64,000 bases of DNA. Source: an uncultured Victivallales bacterium (lineage in GTDB: Bacteria; Verrucomicrobiota; Lentisphaeria; Victivallales; UBA1829). The notes under the pieces were generated by a model. The model did no database searches. It was not told where the DNA came from and saw only the letters and a list, made by a program, of their open reading frames with translations. Below are positions 36,097 through 45,259 of this stretch, one piece after another; within the stretch, counting starts at the first letter, position 1, and each line of letters begins with the position of its first letter. The translations under genes were made by a program, and so were the position numbers. The DNA is taken from the NCBI GenBank assembly GCA_944390735.1, contig CALXRL010000020.1:1-64000 (forward strand), read 5' to 3'.

Positions 36097-36693
36097 TCAG
36101 GCTCTGTGTGGAATGATGCTGTCGACAATGCCGTACTTCACGGCTTCCTCCGCGGACATGAAATAATCGCGGTCGGTATCACGAGTCACCTTCTGAATGC
36201 TCTGTCCCGTGTGGGCGGCAATGATCTGATTGAGCTTGGTGCGCATTGCGAGAATCTCTTTTGCCTGAATGTCGATATCGGCGGCGGTTCCTTCGGAGCC
36301 TCCGCGCGGCTGATGAATCATGACACGGGCGTTCGGAAGAGCAAAGCGCTTTCCCTTCGTTCCCGCGCAGAGCAGAACGGCGGCCATGCTCGCAGCCTGG
36401 CCGACACAGTAGGTCTTCACGTCGCAGGAGATCACCTTCATGCAGTCGAGAATCGCGAGACCCGACGTAATCACGCCGCCCGGACTGTTGATATACATGT
36501 CAATGTCTTTTTTCGGATCCTCGGACTGCAGATACAGCAGTTCCGCCACGATCAGATTCGCCACGGTGTCATCAATCGGCGTTCCGAGAAAAATGATTCT
36601 GTCTTTGAGCAGACGCGAATAGATATCGTACCCGCGCTCCCCCTGCCCGGTCTGTTCAACCACCATCGGAACAAGCATTGAATTCTTAATCAT
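36097..36693 (-). CDS. clpP: ATP-dependent Clp protease proteolytic subunit
   Basis: 198 residues, the standard length. Ser-His-Asp triad in [11 protein letters not shown] (Ser), MIHQPRGG (His) and RDTDRDYFM (Asp). Forms the barrel-shaped peptidase with ClpX. AAGGAG lies 7 nt before the ATG. Upstream, 374 nt of repetitive GC-rich sequence separate it from tig, longer than in most tig-clpP arrangements. Confidence 0.97.
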   Translation of the reverse strand: MIKNSMLVPMVVEQTGQGERGYDIYSRLLKDRIIFLGTPIDDTVANLIVAELLYLQSEDPKKDIDMYINSPGGVITSGLAILDCMKVISCDVKTYCVGQAASMAAVLLCAGTKGKRFALPNARVMIHQPRGGSEGTAADIDIQAKEILAMRTKLNQIIAAHTGQSIQKVTRDTDRDYFMSAEEAVKYGIVDSIIPHRA

Positions 36694-37067
36694 GCAATTC
36701 TCCTTCGATTATTCTCCGGACCGGAGTTTGAAGATTCCGGCCCGTCGTTGCAACCCTTTGCTGCCACCTTTCGTGCACTTCCTCGCTTCGCCGCGAACCA
36801 TCGGAGGGACCTTCCCTTTGCGGCAACCCTTTGCTGCGCCCCTTTGCGGCGATCCTTCGCTGCCGCCTTCGTACCTGGGTTCCTCGTGCACTTCTCCGCT
36901 TCGCAGCGATCCTTCGTATCTGCATCCCTTCGGTTCCGGCCTTCCGGAAATCCGCCGCGAAGTCCGCAACGGTCCGGAAATCCGGACTCTTCACAGGAAG
37001 AAGGATGGGGAAGAGACCCCATCCCGTCTTTCCGGCCGAAACCGGCCGTTTCCGCGATTCGGAAACG
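36694..37067. repeat. Low-complexity GC-rich repeats between tig and clpP
   Basis: No convincing gene. Read on the minus strand, near-copies of GCGAAGCGGAGAAGTGCACGA (an additional form has GAGGAAGTG), AAGGATCGC and AGCAAAGGGTTG recur two to four times. Short overlapping frames are Arg/Lys/Gly-rich and differ by frame, as expected of repetitive non-coding sequence. It may hold the clpP promoter or act as a spacer; no clear -10/-35 pair was seen. Confidence 0.6.
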
Positions 37068-38390
37068 TCACACTTCCCGGATGTCCGCTTTGTCCGCGAT
37101 GAAGTCCAGCACCTTGCCGGTCAGCAGATCCGCGTGAATCTCGCCGATTGCTCCGTTCCGGCGGATCGCCTTGAGAACATCTTTTTCCTTGTAGCCGAAA
37201 TAGGAGCTCATGCTCCGGATCTGGGCATCGAATTCATTCTTGGACACTTCGATCTTTTCGTTTTCGGCGATTTTCCGGATCACAAAGAATTTCCGGAGAT
37301 TCTTCTCCGCTTCCTTCTTCGCCTCTTCCAGATGTTTTTCCTTTTCCGCTTTGAATTTTTCCACATCGGCCTCGCTGCGGACGAGCTGATTGGCCAGTTT
37401 GGTGAATTCGCGCTCGGTTTCGCCTTCCACGATGGATTTGGGCAGATCGAATGCGCCGGCCTTGTTCAGCAGCAGTTCCAGAATTTTCTCGCGGGCGGCG
37501 TTCTTTTTGTCGTTTTCGATCTTGAATTCGATGGATTTCTTCAGATCCTCATGAAGCTTCTCCACGCTTTCGACATGGAGTTTTTCCGCCAGTTTGGCCT
37601 CGTCTTCGACGGGCTGCTTGCGCTGAACCTCGCTGACCTTCACGGTGTATTTGACTTTTTTGCCGGCGAGTCCCTGTTCGCGCCAGTCGGCGGGGAATTC
37701 AGCGGTGAACTCGCGGGTTTCCCCGGCCTTGACGCCCGTCAGAGCGGCATTGGCGCCGGGCACATATTCCGGATCATGAAGCCAGATCCACGCCTCATCG
37801 GCCTTCGCCATCCGTTTCAGGGAGGGAGAGGCATCCTCGGCGGGCTGGAAATCGGACTCGTAGGAGACCTTCAGCATATCGCCGGCAAGGGCTTCGGTTT
37901 CCACCTTGACATCGTCGGCATAGATCTCCTTCAGGCTGGCGAGACGTTCGGCGATCTGCTTGTCGGCGTCTTCGCCCTTCGGCACCTCGACGGAAAGCGC
38001 CTTGTAATCCGGCAGATCGAATGCGGGAGCAATTTCGATGGTCGCCTTGAAGGAGTATTCCTTGCCGGCGGCGGGCATGACTTTTCCATCATCCAGCCCC
38101 GTGACGGCGACCAGGTCGAGATCGGCCTGCATCTTCTCGATTGCGGCATTCTGAAGCTGCTTGGCGGTGTCTTCCACGATGTTCTGAGCGAATCTGGCCT
38201 TGACGAGAGCCGGAGGGACTTTGCCTTTTCGGAATCCCTGAATCTGCACTTCGCGGGAGATCTCTTTCACGATATTGTTAAAAGTCTTTTCGACTTCCGT
38301 CGCCGGAATTTTCACGGAGGCTTCCCGGGTGCAGGGAGCGGTTTCCTGAAACTCGATCTGAATCGAGTTCTTCAAAGAGTCAGCAGACAT
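37068..38390 (-). CDS. tig: Trigger factor (ribosome-associated chaperone, PPIase)
   Basis: 440 residues from ATG 38390 with AGGTGG 5 nt upstream; an in-frame GTG three codons earlier is the alternative. The ribosome-binding signature GFRKGKVPP is at residues 50-58, followed by the FKBP-type PPIase domain and a Lys/Glu-rich C-terminal helical arm (KAEKEKHLEEAKKEAEKNL). It binds nascent chains at the ribosome exit. It is the first gene of a tig-clpP-clpX block, a widely conserved order. Confidence 0.96.
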   Translation of the reverse strand: MSADSLKNSIQIEFQETAPCTREASVKIPATEVEKTFNNIVKEISREVQIQGFRKGKVPPALVKARFAQNIVEDTAKQLQNAAIEKMQADLDLVAVTGLDDGKVMPAAGKEYSFKATIEIAPAFDLPDYKALSVEVPKGEDADKQIAERLASLKEIYADDVKVETEALAGDMLKVSYESDFQPAEDASPSLKRMAKADEAWIWLHDPEYVPGANAALTGVKAGETREFTAEFPADWREQGLAGKKVKYTVKVSEVQRKQPVEDEAKLAEKLHVESVEKLHEDLKKSIEFKIENDKKNAAREKILELLLNKAGAFDLPKSIVEGETEREFTKLANQLVRSEADVEKFKAEKEKHLEEAKKEAEKNLRKFFVIRKIAENEKIEVSKNEFDAQIRSMSSYFGYKEKDVLKAIRRNGAIGEIHADLLTGKVLDFIADKADIREV

Positions 38391-38555
38391 GCTATCCACC
38401 TTTCCATTGCGTTACTGTGATAATTGACACTAAAATCGTGTTTATAAAAATACTGAACTTATGAATATAACAGCTGGCGACAAATTTTCCAGTCCCATTT
38501 CCAAAAAAAAAGAGGAAATGAAGACTTTTTTTTCAAATTTTCCTCTCTTTGCCTA

Positions 38556-38583
38556 TTGACAAGTTCATTTTTTGATATATCTT
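38556..38583 (+). promoter_or_regulatory. Promoter of the FHA gene
   Basis: TTGACA at 38556-38561, a 16-nt spacer and TATCTT at 38578-38583, about 70 nt before the FHA start. It lies in the 262-nt divergent gap shared with tig. Confidence 0.6.
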
Positions 38584-38652
38584 CCATAGAATAACAAAAC
38601 GTGTGAAACAGCAGGCATACATTGCACCCTGTACCAATGTTGAGGAGCAGCC

Positions 38653-39174
38653 ATGGCGGATACACCAAAACTCATTGTATTGTCGGAACAGTTCAGAGGC
38701 AAGGTCTTTGAGCTGACGAAGGATATTCATACCGTCGGTCGCGTCGAGGAGCGCGACATCTGCATCAAGGATCCTTCCATCAGTTCCTACCATGCGGACT
38801 TCATCAAGAAAGGCTCCACCTACATTCTCCGCGACCGCAACTCCACCAACGGAACCCGGGTCAACAACGAGCCGATCACCGAAAAAGAACTGAAAAACAC
38901 CGACATGATTCAGCTCGGCGGCGTCGAAATGCTCTACGACTGCAATGACAAAAGCGGCACAAGAGAAGTGAAAACCATGACCAAGATCGACATTTCGTCG
39001 ACTTCCAATCTGGGAACCTCCACCTTGAAGCGCCTCGAAACCGTTTCCCAGGGAAAGCAGAAAAGCAAAAACATCACCACGCTGGTCATTGTGATTCTGC
39101 TCGGGCTTCTTGTGCTGGCCGTGATCGTTCTGCTGGTGGTGCTGATCCTGCAGCTGAATTCCGCAAAGAACTGA
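38653..39174 (+). CDS. FHA-domain protein with C-terminal membrane anchor
   Basis: 173 residues. FHA domain (residues 5-95) with the canonical phosphothreonine-binding pieces: VGRVEERDI, SISSYHADF (Ser/His) and NSTNGTRVNN. A Ser/Thr-rich linker follows, then one transmembrane helix (about 142-168) and a very short tail: a C-tail-anchored phosphoprotein reader facing the cytoplasm. No Ser/Thr kinase gene is in the window. It lies between divergent tig and ftsH, so a link to membrane protein quality control is possible but not shown. GGAG lies 6 nt before the ATG. Confidence 0.85.
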   Translation: MADTPKLIVLSEQFRGKVFELTKDIHTVGRVEERDICIKDPSISSYHADFIKKGSTYILRDRNSTNGTRVNNEPITEKELKNTDMIQLGGVEMLYDCNDKSGTREVKTMTKIDISSTSNLGTSTLKRLETVSQGKQKSKNITTLVIVILLGLLVLAVIVLLVVLILQLNSAKN

Positions 39175-39299
39175 TCGGACACTCCGCGCACGCCTGATTC
39201 CGCAGCAGAAACTTCTTCCCCCCGGCCTCAGCCGATGATCGGCCGACAGGGAGGAAACAGTGTCTTGTTAACCAGAAAGAGAAAAGGTTTTTAAAATCC

Positions 39300-41318
39300 A
39301 TGAACGAAAATCAGAAAAAAAATCCGCCCCCTCCGGTTCCGAACCGTTCCGGAATGCCCTCGAGACGTCCTCCGGTCTCGATTTTCATCTGGCTGCTCAT
39401 CATCATGATGATTGTGACGCTGTTTGTCTACAAATACAATCCCGCCGTCGGAGCCAGAGTGGAATGGAACCAGACGACCTTCGAAAAGAAGCTCTCCGCG
39501 GGCGACATCAAAACGGCCGTCATCACACCGGAATCCGAAAACGTCCTCTATATCGAAGGGGAATACCGGAAGAGTCTCCGCCAGGCGAACTCCGATGTCA
39601 CCGATCTGACCGGTCAGATCGCCCAGAAGGACTCCCGCCAGCCGGTCAAATTCTACTACGCCACACGAGTCATCAAAACCGATGCCGTCATGAAGGGACT
39701 CGACAAGGTCAAAGTCGAGGTTCTTCAGCGCGACAACTGGTGGAAAAGCCTGATTGTCAATCTGGTCATCGGCATTCTGATTATCGGATTCATCTACATT
39801 CTCTTCTCGCGGCAGCTGAAAATGGCGGGCAAAGGCGCCATGCAGTTCGGAAAAAGCCGCGCCAGAATGATTACCGCCGATGAAAACAAAAAGAAATTCG
39901 ACGATGTCGCCGGCTGTGACGAAGCCAAGGAGGAAACCAAGGAAATCGTCGATTATCTCAAAGATCCTCTGAAATTCAAAATGCTCGGCGGGCGCATCCC
40001 GAAGGGGGCGCTTCTCATGGGACCGCCGGGAACGGGAAAAACGCTTCTGGCCAAGGCGGTCGCAGGCGAGGCGAACGTGCCGTTCTTTGCCATCAGCGGA
40101 TCGGATTTTGTGGAAATGTTTGTCGGCGTGGGAGCCAGCCGGGTCAGAGACATGTTCGAACAGGCCCGGAAAAACGCGCCCTGCCTGATCTTCATTGATG
40201 AAATCGACGCCGTCGGCCGCTCCCGGTTCACCGGAATCGGCGGCGGACACGACGAACGCGAACAGACTCTCAACGCCATGCTCGTCGAGATGGACGGACT
40301 CGAAACCCAGGAAGGGGTCATTGTTCTTGCGGCCACCAACCGGGCGGATGTTCTGGATCCCGCCCTGCTCCGGCCGGGACGCTTCGACCGGCAGATCGTC
40401 ATTGATTTGCCCGATATCCGCGGCCGCAGAAAAATTCTTGACGTTCATGCGAAAAACATCAAACTGGATCCCGCCGTCAATCTGGACACCATTGCGAAGA
40501 GCACGCCCGGATTCAGCGGAGCCGATCTTGCCAATCTGATCAACGAGGCGGCGCTTCTCGCGGCAAGGAACAACCGTCCCGCCGCCATCCAGGCGGATCT
40601 TGAGGAGGCGCGCGACAAGGTCCGCTGGGGCCGGGAACGCAAGAGCCGCAAGATCTCCGAACGCGAACGCAGACTCACCGCATGGCACGAGGCCGGACAC
40701 GCCATCGTCAATCTCCACTGCAAAAACGCAATGGGACTGCACAAGGTCACCATCATCCCCCGCGGACAGGCGTATCTGGGCGCAACCATGATGATGCCCG
40801 ACGAGGACCGCTATTCCCAGAGCCGTCTGGAAATGATTGATTCCATGGTTCAGGACATGGGAGGACGCGTTGCGGAAGAGCTGGTCATCGGCGACATCAC
40901 CAGCGGAGCCTCCGCCGACATCGAACATGCCACCAAGGTTGCAAAAGCCATGGTCTGCGCCTTCGGAATGAGTGAAAAACTCGGCACCGTCCAGTACGGG
41001 GAACGCGCCGATCACATCTATCTGGGCAGAGACATCACGCGCAACGAATCGTTCAGCGAGGAGACCGCGCGGGAGATTGATCTGGAAATCAAACGGATCG
41101 TCATGGAGGCGAAAGCCACGGCTACCAGAATCCTGACGGAGCATCGCGACGAACTCGACAAGCTCGCCCACGCTCTTCTGGAACGCGAAACGCTGGACGC
41201 CGCCGAAATCCGCGAACTGCTCGGAATGCCTCCCCGCGTTCCCAAAGACAGCGATGTGCTCGACGAGGCCCTTCACACCCCCGGAGCGGCTCCCGACGGA
41301 AATCAGAAACCGGAATAA
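39300..41318 (+). CDS. ftsH: ATP-dependent zinc metalloprotease FtsH
   Basis: 672 residues. Proline-rich N-terminus, transmembrane helix at about 27-44, a periplasmic domain, and a second helix at about 158-176 ([17 protein letters not shown]). AAA+ core with Walker A GPPGTGKT, Walker [12 protein letters not shown], and the second region of homology RPGRFDRQI. Zinc protease motif HEAGH near residue 463. Membrane-anchored quality-control protease of normal length. The upstream Shine-Dalgarno is weak. The DUF167 gene follows after 3 nt and is probably translationally coupled. Confidence 0.97.
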   Translation: MNENQKKNPPPPVPNRSGMPSRRPPVSIFIWLLIIMMIVTLFVYKYNPAVGARVEWNQTTFEKKLSAGDIKTAVITPESENVLYIEGEYRKSLRQANSDVTDLTGQIAQKDSRQPVKFYYATRVIKTDAVMKGLDKVKVEVLQRDNWWKSLIVNLVIGILIIGFIYILFSRQLKMAGKGAMQFGKSRARMITADENKKKFDDVAGCDEAKEETKEIVDYLKDPLKFKMLGGRIPKGALLMGPPGTGKTLLAKAVAGEANVPFFAISGSDFVEMFVGVGASRVRDMFEQARKNAPCLIFIDEIDAVGRSRFTGIGGGHDEREQTLNAMLVEMDGLETQEGVIVLAATNRADVLDPALLRPGRFDRQIVIDLPDIRGRRKILDVHAKNIKLDPAVNLDTIAKSTPGFSGADLANLINEAALLAARNNRPAAIQADLEEARDKVRWGRERKSRKISERERRLTAWHEAGHAIVNLHCKNAMGLHKVTIIPRGQAYLGATMMMPDEDRYSQSRLEMIDSMVQDMGGRVAEELVIGDITSGASADIEHATKVAKAMVCAFGMSEKLGTVQYGERADHIYLGRDITRNESFSEETAREIDLEIKRIVMEAKATATRILTEHRDELDKLAHALLERETLDAAEIRELLGMPPRVPKDSDVLDEALHTPGAAPDGNQKPE

Positions 41319-41321
41319 GGA

Positions 41322-41639
41322 ATGTCCGGCGTTTCCAGAACAGAGTTGGAGTCCGCCGTTTCCGAACATGACGGCACGATCCGCATCACCTGCCGGGTAC
41401 AGCCGCGCGCGTCCCGGGAGGCTCTTGCCGGAATGGTGGGCGACGCATTGAAAGTCGCCCTCACCGCCCCGCCTGTGGAGGGAAAGGCCAATGCGGCTCT
41501 CTGTCTGTTTCTTGCCCGGAAGCTCCACTGTTCCAGAAGCGCGGTCTCTATTGTCTCGGGGACGACCGCGAGAAATAAGATTGTGGAAATTCAGGGTCTC
41601 TCCCGCTCCGCCGTTCTGGAGCTGCTGGCGGAACGATGA
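41322..41639 (+). CDS. DUF167/YggU-family protein
   Basis: 105 residues, the family's usual size. Core motifs RVQPRASREALAG and APPVEGKANAALCLFLA followed by VSIVSGTTARNKIVEI are diagnostic. Small alpha/beta protein of unknown function, common next to membrane or division genes. It lies 3 nt after ftsH and has little Shine-Dalgarno of its own. A hairpin terminator follows. Confidence 0.92.
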   Translation: MSGVSRTELESAVSEHDGTIRITCRVQPRASREALAGMVGDALKVALTAPPVEGKANAALCLFLARKLHCSRSAVSIVSGTTARNKIVEIQGLSRSAVLELLAER

Positions 41640-41642
41640 CCG

Positions 41643-41667
41643 AGGGGTCCGGAAGGAATCCCTTTTT
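41643..41667 (+). terminator. Short intrinsic terminator after ftsH-DUF167
   Basis: AGGGGTCC/GGAATCCCT (one bulge, tight GGAA turn) followed by TTTTT. Confidence 0.5.
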
Positions 41668-41707
41668 CATAAAAAATTCAGCTTCCGATAGAAAAATCAC
41701 AAAACAA

Positions 41708-41716
41708 TGATATACT
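41708..41716 (+). promoter_or_regulatory. Extended -10 promoter of the rfb operon
   Basis: TGATATACT (TGn plus TATACT at 41711-41716). No good -35 at correct spacing, as is usual for extended -10 promoters. rfbB starts 74 nt later. Confidence 0.45.
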
Positions 41717-41789
41717 ATTCCTGTTTTTTATGGATGTATCATGATGTTTTCCCGGAAAAGAGGATGTTTCCGGCAGGAGGGAGCGCTGC

Positions 41790-42851
41790 ATGAAAAAAAT
41801 CATTGTCACGGGGGGAGCGGGGTTTATCGGATCGGCCCTGATCCGTTATCTGGTTTCCGGGGGTCTGGCGGAGGTGGTCAATCTGGACAAACTGACCTAT
41901 GCGGGCAATCTGGAAAGCGTACGGGAGGTGGCGTCCTCTCCGCTCTACCATTTTGCAAAACTGGACATCTGCGACGCGGACGGATTCTCGAAACTTCTTT
42001 CGGAATTCCAGCCGGATTCCGTCATGCACCTTGCGGCGGAAAGCCATGTGGACCGCTCCATTGACGATCCCCTCTGCTTCATCCGCACCAACGTCACCGG
42101 CACGGCCAATCTTCTGCAATGTTCCCTGGACTACTGGCGCACCCTTCCGGAAGAGCGGAAAACGACCTTCCGTTTTCAGCATATTTCCACCGACGAAGTG
42201 TACGGAAGTCTCGGCAGGGAGGGTTCCTTCACGGAACAGACTCCTTACGATCCCAGGTCCCCCTATTCCGCCAGCAAGGCGTCCAGCGATCACCTGGTTC
42301 GCGCATGGCATCACACCTTCGGGCTTCCGATCCTGATCTCGAACTGTTCAAACAATTACGGTCCCTACCATTTTCCGGAGAAACTGATTCCGCTGGTCAC
42401 GCTCAACGCGCTGGAGGGAAAGCCGCTGCCGATCTACGGAAAAGGGGACAACATCCGCGACTGGCTCTTTGTGGAAGATCATGCGAAAGCGCTCTGGCTC
42501 ATCAATCAGAAGGGAGTTCCGGGCGAGACCTACAACATCGGGGGACACAACGAAAGAACCAATCTGGAGGTGGTGCAGACCATCTGCCGGATCCTGGATG
42601 AACTCCGTCCGAAGGAGTCGGGACGCTACGAGGATCAGATTGTCTTTGTGCAGGACCGCCCCGGACACGACCGCCGATATGCGATCGATCCGCGGAAACT
42701 CTGCACCACGCTCGGCTGGAAACCGGAGGAAAACTTTGATTCCGGCATCCGGAAAACCGTTCAGTGGTATCTGGACAACGACTGGTGGTGGCGCCCCATC
42801 CGGGAGAAAAAATATGCCGGTGAACGGCTCGGAAAAGGAGGTCCTCCATGA
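41790..42851 (+). CDS. rfbB: dTDP-glucose 4,6-dehydratase
   Basis: 353 residues, full length. Extended SDR with NAD site [15 protein letters not shown] at residues 5-19, the active-site pair in [11 protein letters not shown] (Asp/Glu acid-base) and [10 protein letters not shown] (Tyr-x3-Lys). It converts dTDP-glucose to the 4-keto-6-deoxy sugar, step two of dTDP-L-rhamnose synthesis. AGGAGGGA precedes the start. Its stop overlaps the rfbA start (ATGA). First gene of rfbBACD. Confidence 0.96.
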   Translation: MKKIIVTGGAGFIGSALIRYLVSGGLAEVVNLDKLTYAGNLESVREVASSPLYHFAKLDICDADGFSKLLSEFQPDSVMHLAAESHVDRSIDDPLCFIRTNVTGTANLLQCSLDYWRTLPEERKTTFRFQHISTDEVYGSLGREGSFTEQTPYDPRSPYSASKASSDHLVRAWHHTFGLPILISNCSNNYGPYHFPEKLIPLVTLNALEGKPLPIYGKGDNIRDWLFVEDHAKALWLINQKGVPGETYNIGGHNERTNLEVVQTICRILDELRPKESGRYEDQIVFVQDRPGHDRRYAIDPRKLCTTLGWKPEENFDSGIRKTVQWYLDNDWWWRPIREKKYAGERLGKGGPP

Positions 42852-43714
42852 AAGGAATCGTTCTGGCGGGCGGAGCGGGAACCCGTCTTCATCCCGTCAC
42901 ACTCGGAGTTTCCAAACAGCTTCTGGCGGTCTATGACAAACCCATGATCTATTATCCGATCAGTGTTCTGATGCTGGCGGGCATCCGGGAGATTCTGATA
43001 ATCACGACACCGGAGGATCAGAACAATTTCCGTCATCTGCTCGGGGACGGATCGCGGTTCGGAGTCCGGTTTTCCTATGAAGTGCAGCCGAAACCGGAGG
43101 GACTTGCCCAGGCGTTCCTGATCGGAGAATCCTTCATCGGCACCGATTCCGTCTCGCTGGTGCTGGGAGACAATATTTTCTACGGGGCCAATCTCGGATC
43201 GATTGTCCGTTCCGCGGCGGCGCGCGCAACCGGCGCAACCGTTTTCGGCTATTATGTCAACGATCCGGAACGGTTCGGCGTGGTGGAGTTCGACCGAAAT
43301 TTCAAGGCGCTCTCCATTGAGGAAAAGCCGAAACACCCCAAATCCCGCTACGCCGTCACCGGTCTCTATTTTTACGACAACGATGTGGTCCGCATAGCAA
43401 AAAGCATCCGGCCGTCGGAGCGGGGCGAACTGGAGATCACCGCGGTCAACTGCGACTACCTGAGGCGCGGACTTCTTCATGTGGAGCGCCTCGGACGCGG
43501 GTACGCATGGCTCGACACCGGAACCTGCGACTCCATGCTCGACGCGGGAAACTTCATCCGCACCATCGAAACCAGACAGGGCCTTCAGGTCGCCTGTCTG
43601 GAAGAGATCGCCTACGACAACGGCTGGCTGACAAAAGAAGAGATCCGCAACTTCAGCGCGGATCTGCGGAAAACCCCCTATGGACAGTATTTAAGAAGGA
43701 TGATCGGAGAATGA
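42848..43714 (+). CDS. rfbA: Glucose-1-phosphate thymidylyltransferase
   Basis: 288 residues. Nucleotidyltransferase signature [17 protein letters not shown], the substrate region [21 protein letters not shown], and VLGDNIFYG with the metal-binding Asp. It makes dTDP-glucose from glucose-1-phosphate and dTTP, the first step of the pathway. Overlaps rfbB and rfbC by 4 nt each (ATGA), so the operon is translationally coupled throughout. Confidence 0.96.
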   Translation: MKGIVLAGGAGTRLHPVTLGVSKQLLAVYDKPMIYYPISVLMLAGIREILIITTPEDQNNFRHLLGDGSRFGVRFSYEVQPKPEGLAQAFLIGESFIGTDSVSLVLGDNIFYGANLGSIVRSAAARATGATVFGYYVNDPERFGVVEFDRNFKALSIEEKPKHPKSRYAVTGLYFYDNDVVRIAKSIRPSERGELEITAVNCDYLRRGLLHVERLGRGYAWLDTGTCDSMLDAGNFIRTIETRQGLQVACLEEIAYDNGWLTKEEIRNFSADLRKTPYGQYLRRMIGE

Positions 43715-44271
43715 AGGTAATTCAGACGGAAATTCCGGGAGTGCTTCTCCTGGAACCCAGAGTGTTCGGCGATGAACGCGGATATTTTCTGGAAACCTGG
43801 AACAGGGAGGTCTTCCGGAACGCCGGAATCGACTGCGACTTTCTGCAGGACAATGAATCGAAATCCCGCTTCGGGGTCCTGCGCGGACTGCATTATCAGG
43901 CGCCGCCCTACACGCAGGCGAAACTGGTTCGTGTGATCTCCGGCGCGGTTCTCGACGTTGCCGTGGATATCCGGGCGGGCTCGCCGACCTGTGGAAAACA
44001 TGTCGCCGTTGAGCTCTCCGGCGAAAACAAGCGTCAGCTTTTTCTTCCGCGCGGCTTTGCCCACGGCTTTGCGGTTCTGAGCCGGGAAGCCGTGTTTGCC
44101 TACAAGTGCGACAATCGCTACATGCCCTCCCACGAACGGGGCATTGCGTTTGACGATCCGGACCTCGGCATCGACTGGCGCGTGAAGCCGGATCGCTGGA
44201 TTCTCTCCCCCAGGGATACGCACCATCCCCGTTTTTCCGAAATCGAACTGTGGAAGGAGTGCGGAGAATGA
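43711..44271 (+). CDS. rfbC: dTDP-4-dehydrorhamnose 3,5-epimerase
   Basis: 186 residues from the ATG overlapping the rfbA stop. Cupin-fold epimerase with [20 protein letters not shown] (catalytic His in GLHYQ) and [13 protein letters not shown]. It inverts C3 and C5 of the 4-keto sugar, step three. Standard length. Its end overlaps rfbD. Confidence 0.96.
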   Translation: MKVIQTEIPGVLLLEPRVFGDERGYFLETWNREVFRNAGIDCDFLQDNESKSRFGVLRGLHYQAPPYTQAKLVRVISGAVLDVAVDIRAGSPTCGKHVAVELSGENKRQLFLPRGFAHGFAVLSREAVFAYKCDNRYMPSHERGIAFDDPDLGIDWRVKPDRWILSPRDTHHPRFSEIELWKECGE

Positions 44272-45119
44272 AACTGCTCATCACCGGGGGAAAGGGAATG
44301 CTTGGACGGACGCTGCGCAACGTTCTCCGCGAACACGAAATCGTCGTTGCCGATCTGCCGGAGGCGGATATCACAGACGCGGCCGGATTCGATCAGTTTC
44401 TTGCGGATTCCGGAGCGGAAACCGTCATTCACTGTGCGGCAATGACGGCGGTGGACAAGTGCGAGTCGGAAACGGATGCCGCCTATCGGCTCAACGCGTT
44501 CGGCAGCGGCAATGTCGCGGCGGCCTGTCACCGGAGGGGGGTCCGGCTGATCGCGATCTCGACCGACTACGTCTTCGACGGAACGCTCGACCGGCCCTAT
44601 CACGAATTCGACACGGCAACCGGAGGAGCCACAGTGTACGGACAGAGCAAATTCGCGGGAGAAGAGATGATCCGCCGTCACTGTCCCGATCACGTGATCT
44701 GCCGGATCTCCTGGCTCTACGGAGCCGGCGGACCGAGTTTTGTTCATTCGATGATGAATCTTGCGGATGGAACCCGGCCGGAACTCAAAGTGGTTGCCGA
44801 TCAGCACGGCAATCCGACTTCCGCTCTTGCGGTGGCCCGGCAGCTGAAGCGTCTTCTCCTGCGGCCGGAGCTGGTGGGGACCTACCATATGACCTGCGAA
44901 GGGGAAGCCACCTGGTTTGAATTTGCTCAGGAGATTTTCCGTCTTGCGGGCAAAGTGCAGAACGTTCGTCCATGCACCACGGAGGAGTTTCCGCGTCCGG
45001 CGCCGCGTCCGGCAAACTCGCGTCTGGAAAAGCGGATGCTGCGTCTTGCAAATCTTCCGCCGATGCCCGACTGGCACGACGCTCTTGCCGAGTTCATGCA
45101 AAGCGAATTTCCCCGGTAA
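44268..45119 (+). CDS. rfbD: dTDP-4-dehydrorhamnose reductase
   Basis: 283 residues from the ATG overlapping the rfbC stop. NADPH site LLITGGKGMLGRTLR, AISTDYVFDG and catalytic YGQSKFAGE (Tyr-x3-Lys). It reduces the keto intermediate to dTDP-L-rhamnose, completing the pathway. A terminator hairpin follows. The complete rfbBACD set implies rhamnose in surface polysaccharide, while the rhamnosidase-like gene at the window start would work on foreign rhamnose. Confidence 0.95.
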   Translation: MKLLITGGKGMLGRTLRNVLREHEIVVADLPEADITDAAGFDQFLADSGAETVIHCAAMTAVDKCESETDAAYRLNAFGSGNVAAACHRRGVRLIAISTDYVFDGTLDRPYHEFDTATGGATVYGQSKFAGEEMIRRHCPDHVICRISWLYGAGGPSFVHSMMNLADGTRPELKVVADQHGNPTSALAVARQLKRLLLRPELVGTYHMTCEGEATWFEFAQEIFRLAGKVQNVRPCTTEEFPRPAPRPANSRLEKRMLRLANLPPMPDWHDALAEFMQSEFPR

Positions 45120-45128
45120 CCCGCCTCG

Positions 45129-45175
45129 TCCGAGGGCTTTTCCCGCCGGAAAGCCCTCCCGGAGTCGTTTTTTTT
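45129..45175 (+). terminator. Intrinsic terminator of the rfb operon
   Basis: GAGGGCTTT/AAAGCCCTC perfect 9-bp stem, extended by TCCG/CGGA across a two-base bulge, then GTCG and a run of eight T. Confidence 0.75.
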
Positions 45176-45186
45176 CGTTCCTCCTC

Positions 45187-45215
45187 TTGCCGATAACCGG
45201 ACCAGTATGTATAAT
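45187..45215 (+). promoter_or_regulatory. Promoter of the GH42-like gene
   Basis: TTGCCG at 45187-45192, a 17-nt spacer and TATAAT at 45210-45215. The gene starts 45 nt downstream. Confidence 0.75.
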
Positions 45216-45259
45216 GAAAACAAAGGCAACAAAACATTCTGGAACAGGGAACGATCTCC

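Noticed and set aside
36690..37022. Arg/Lys-rich small frames between clpP and tig
   Set aside because: They arise from short repeats in several frames, with no ribosome site or family likeness.
39291..41528. A 745-codon open frame antisense to ftsH
   Set aside because: ftsH is unmistakable on the plus strand; the antisense product has no motif.
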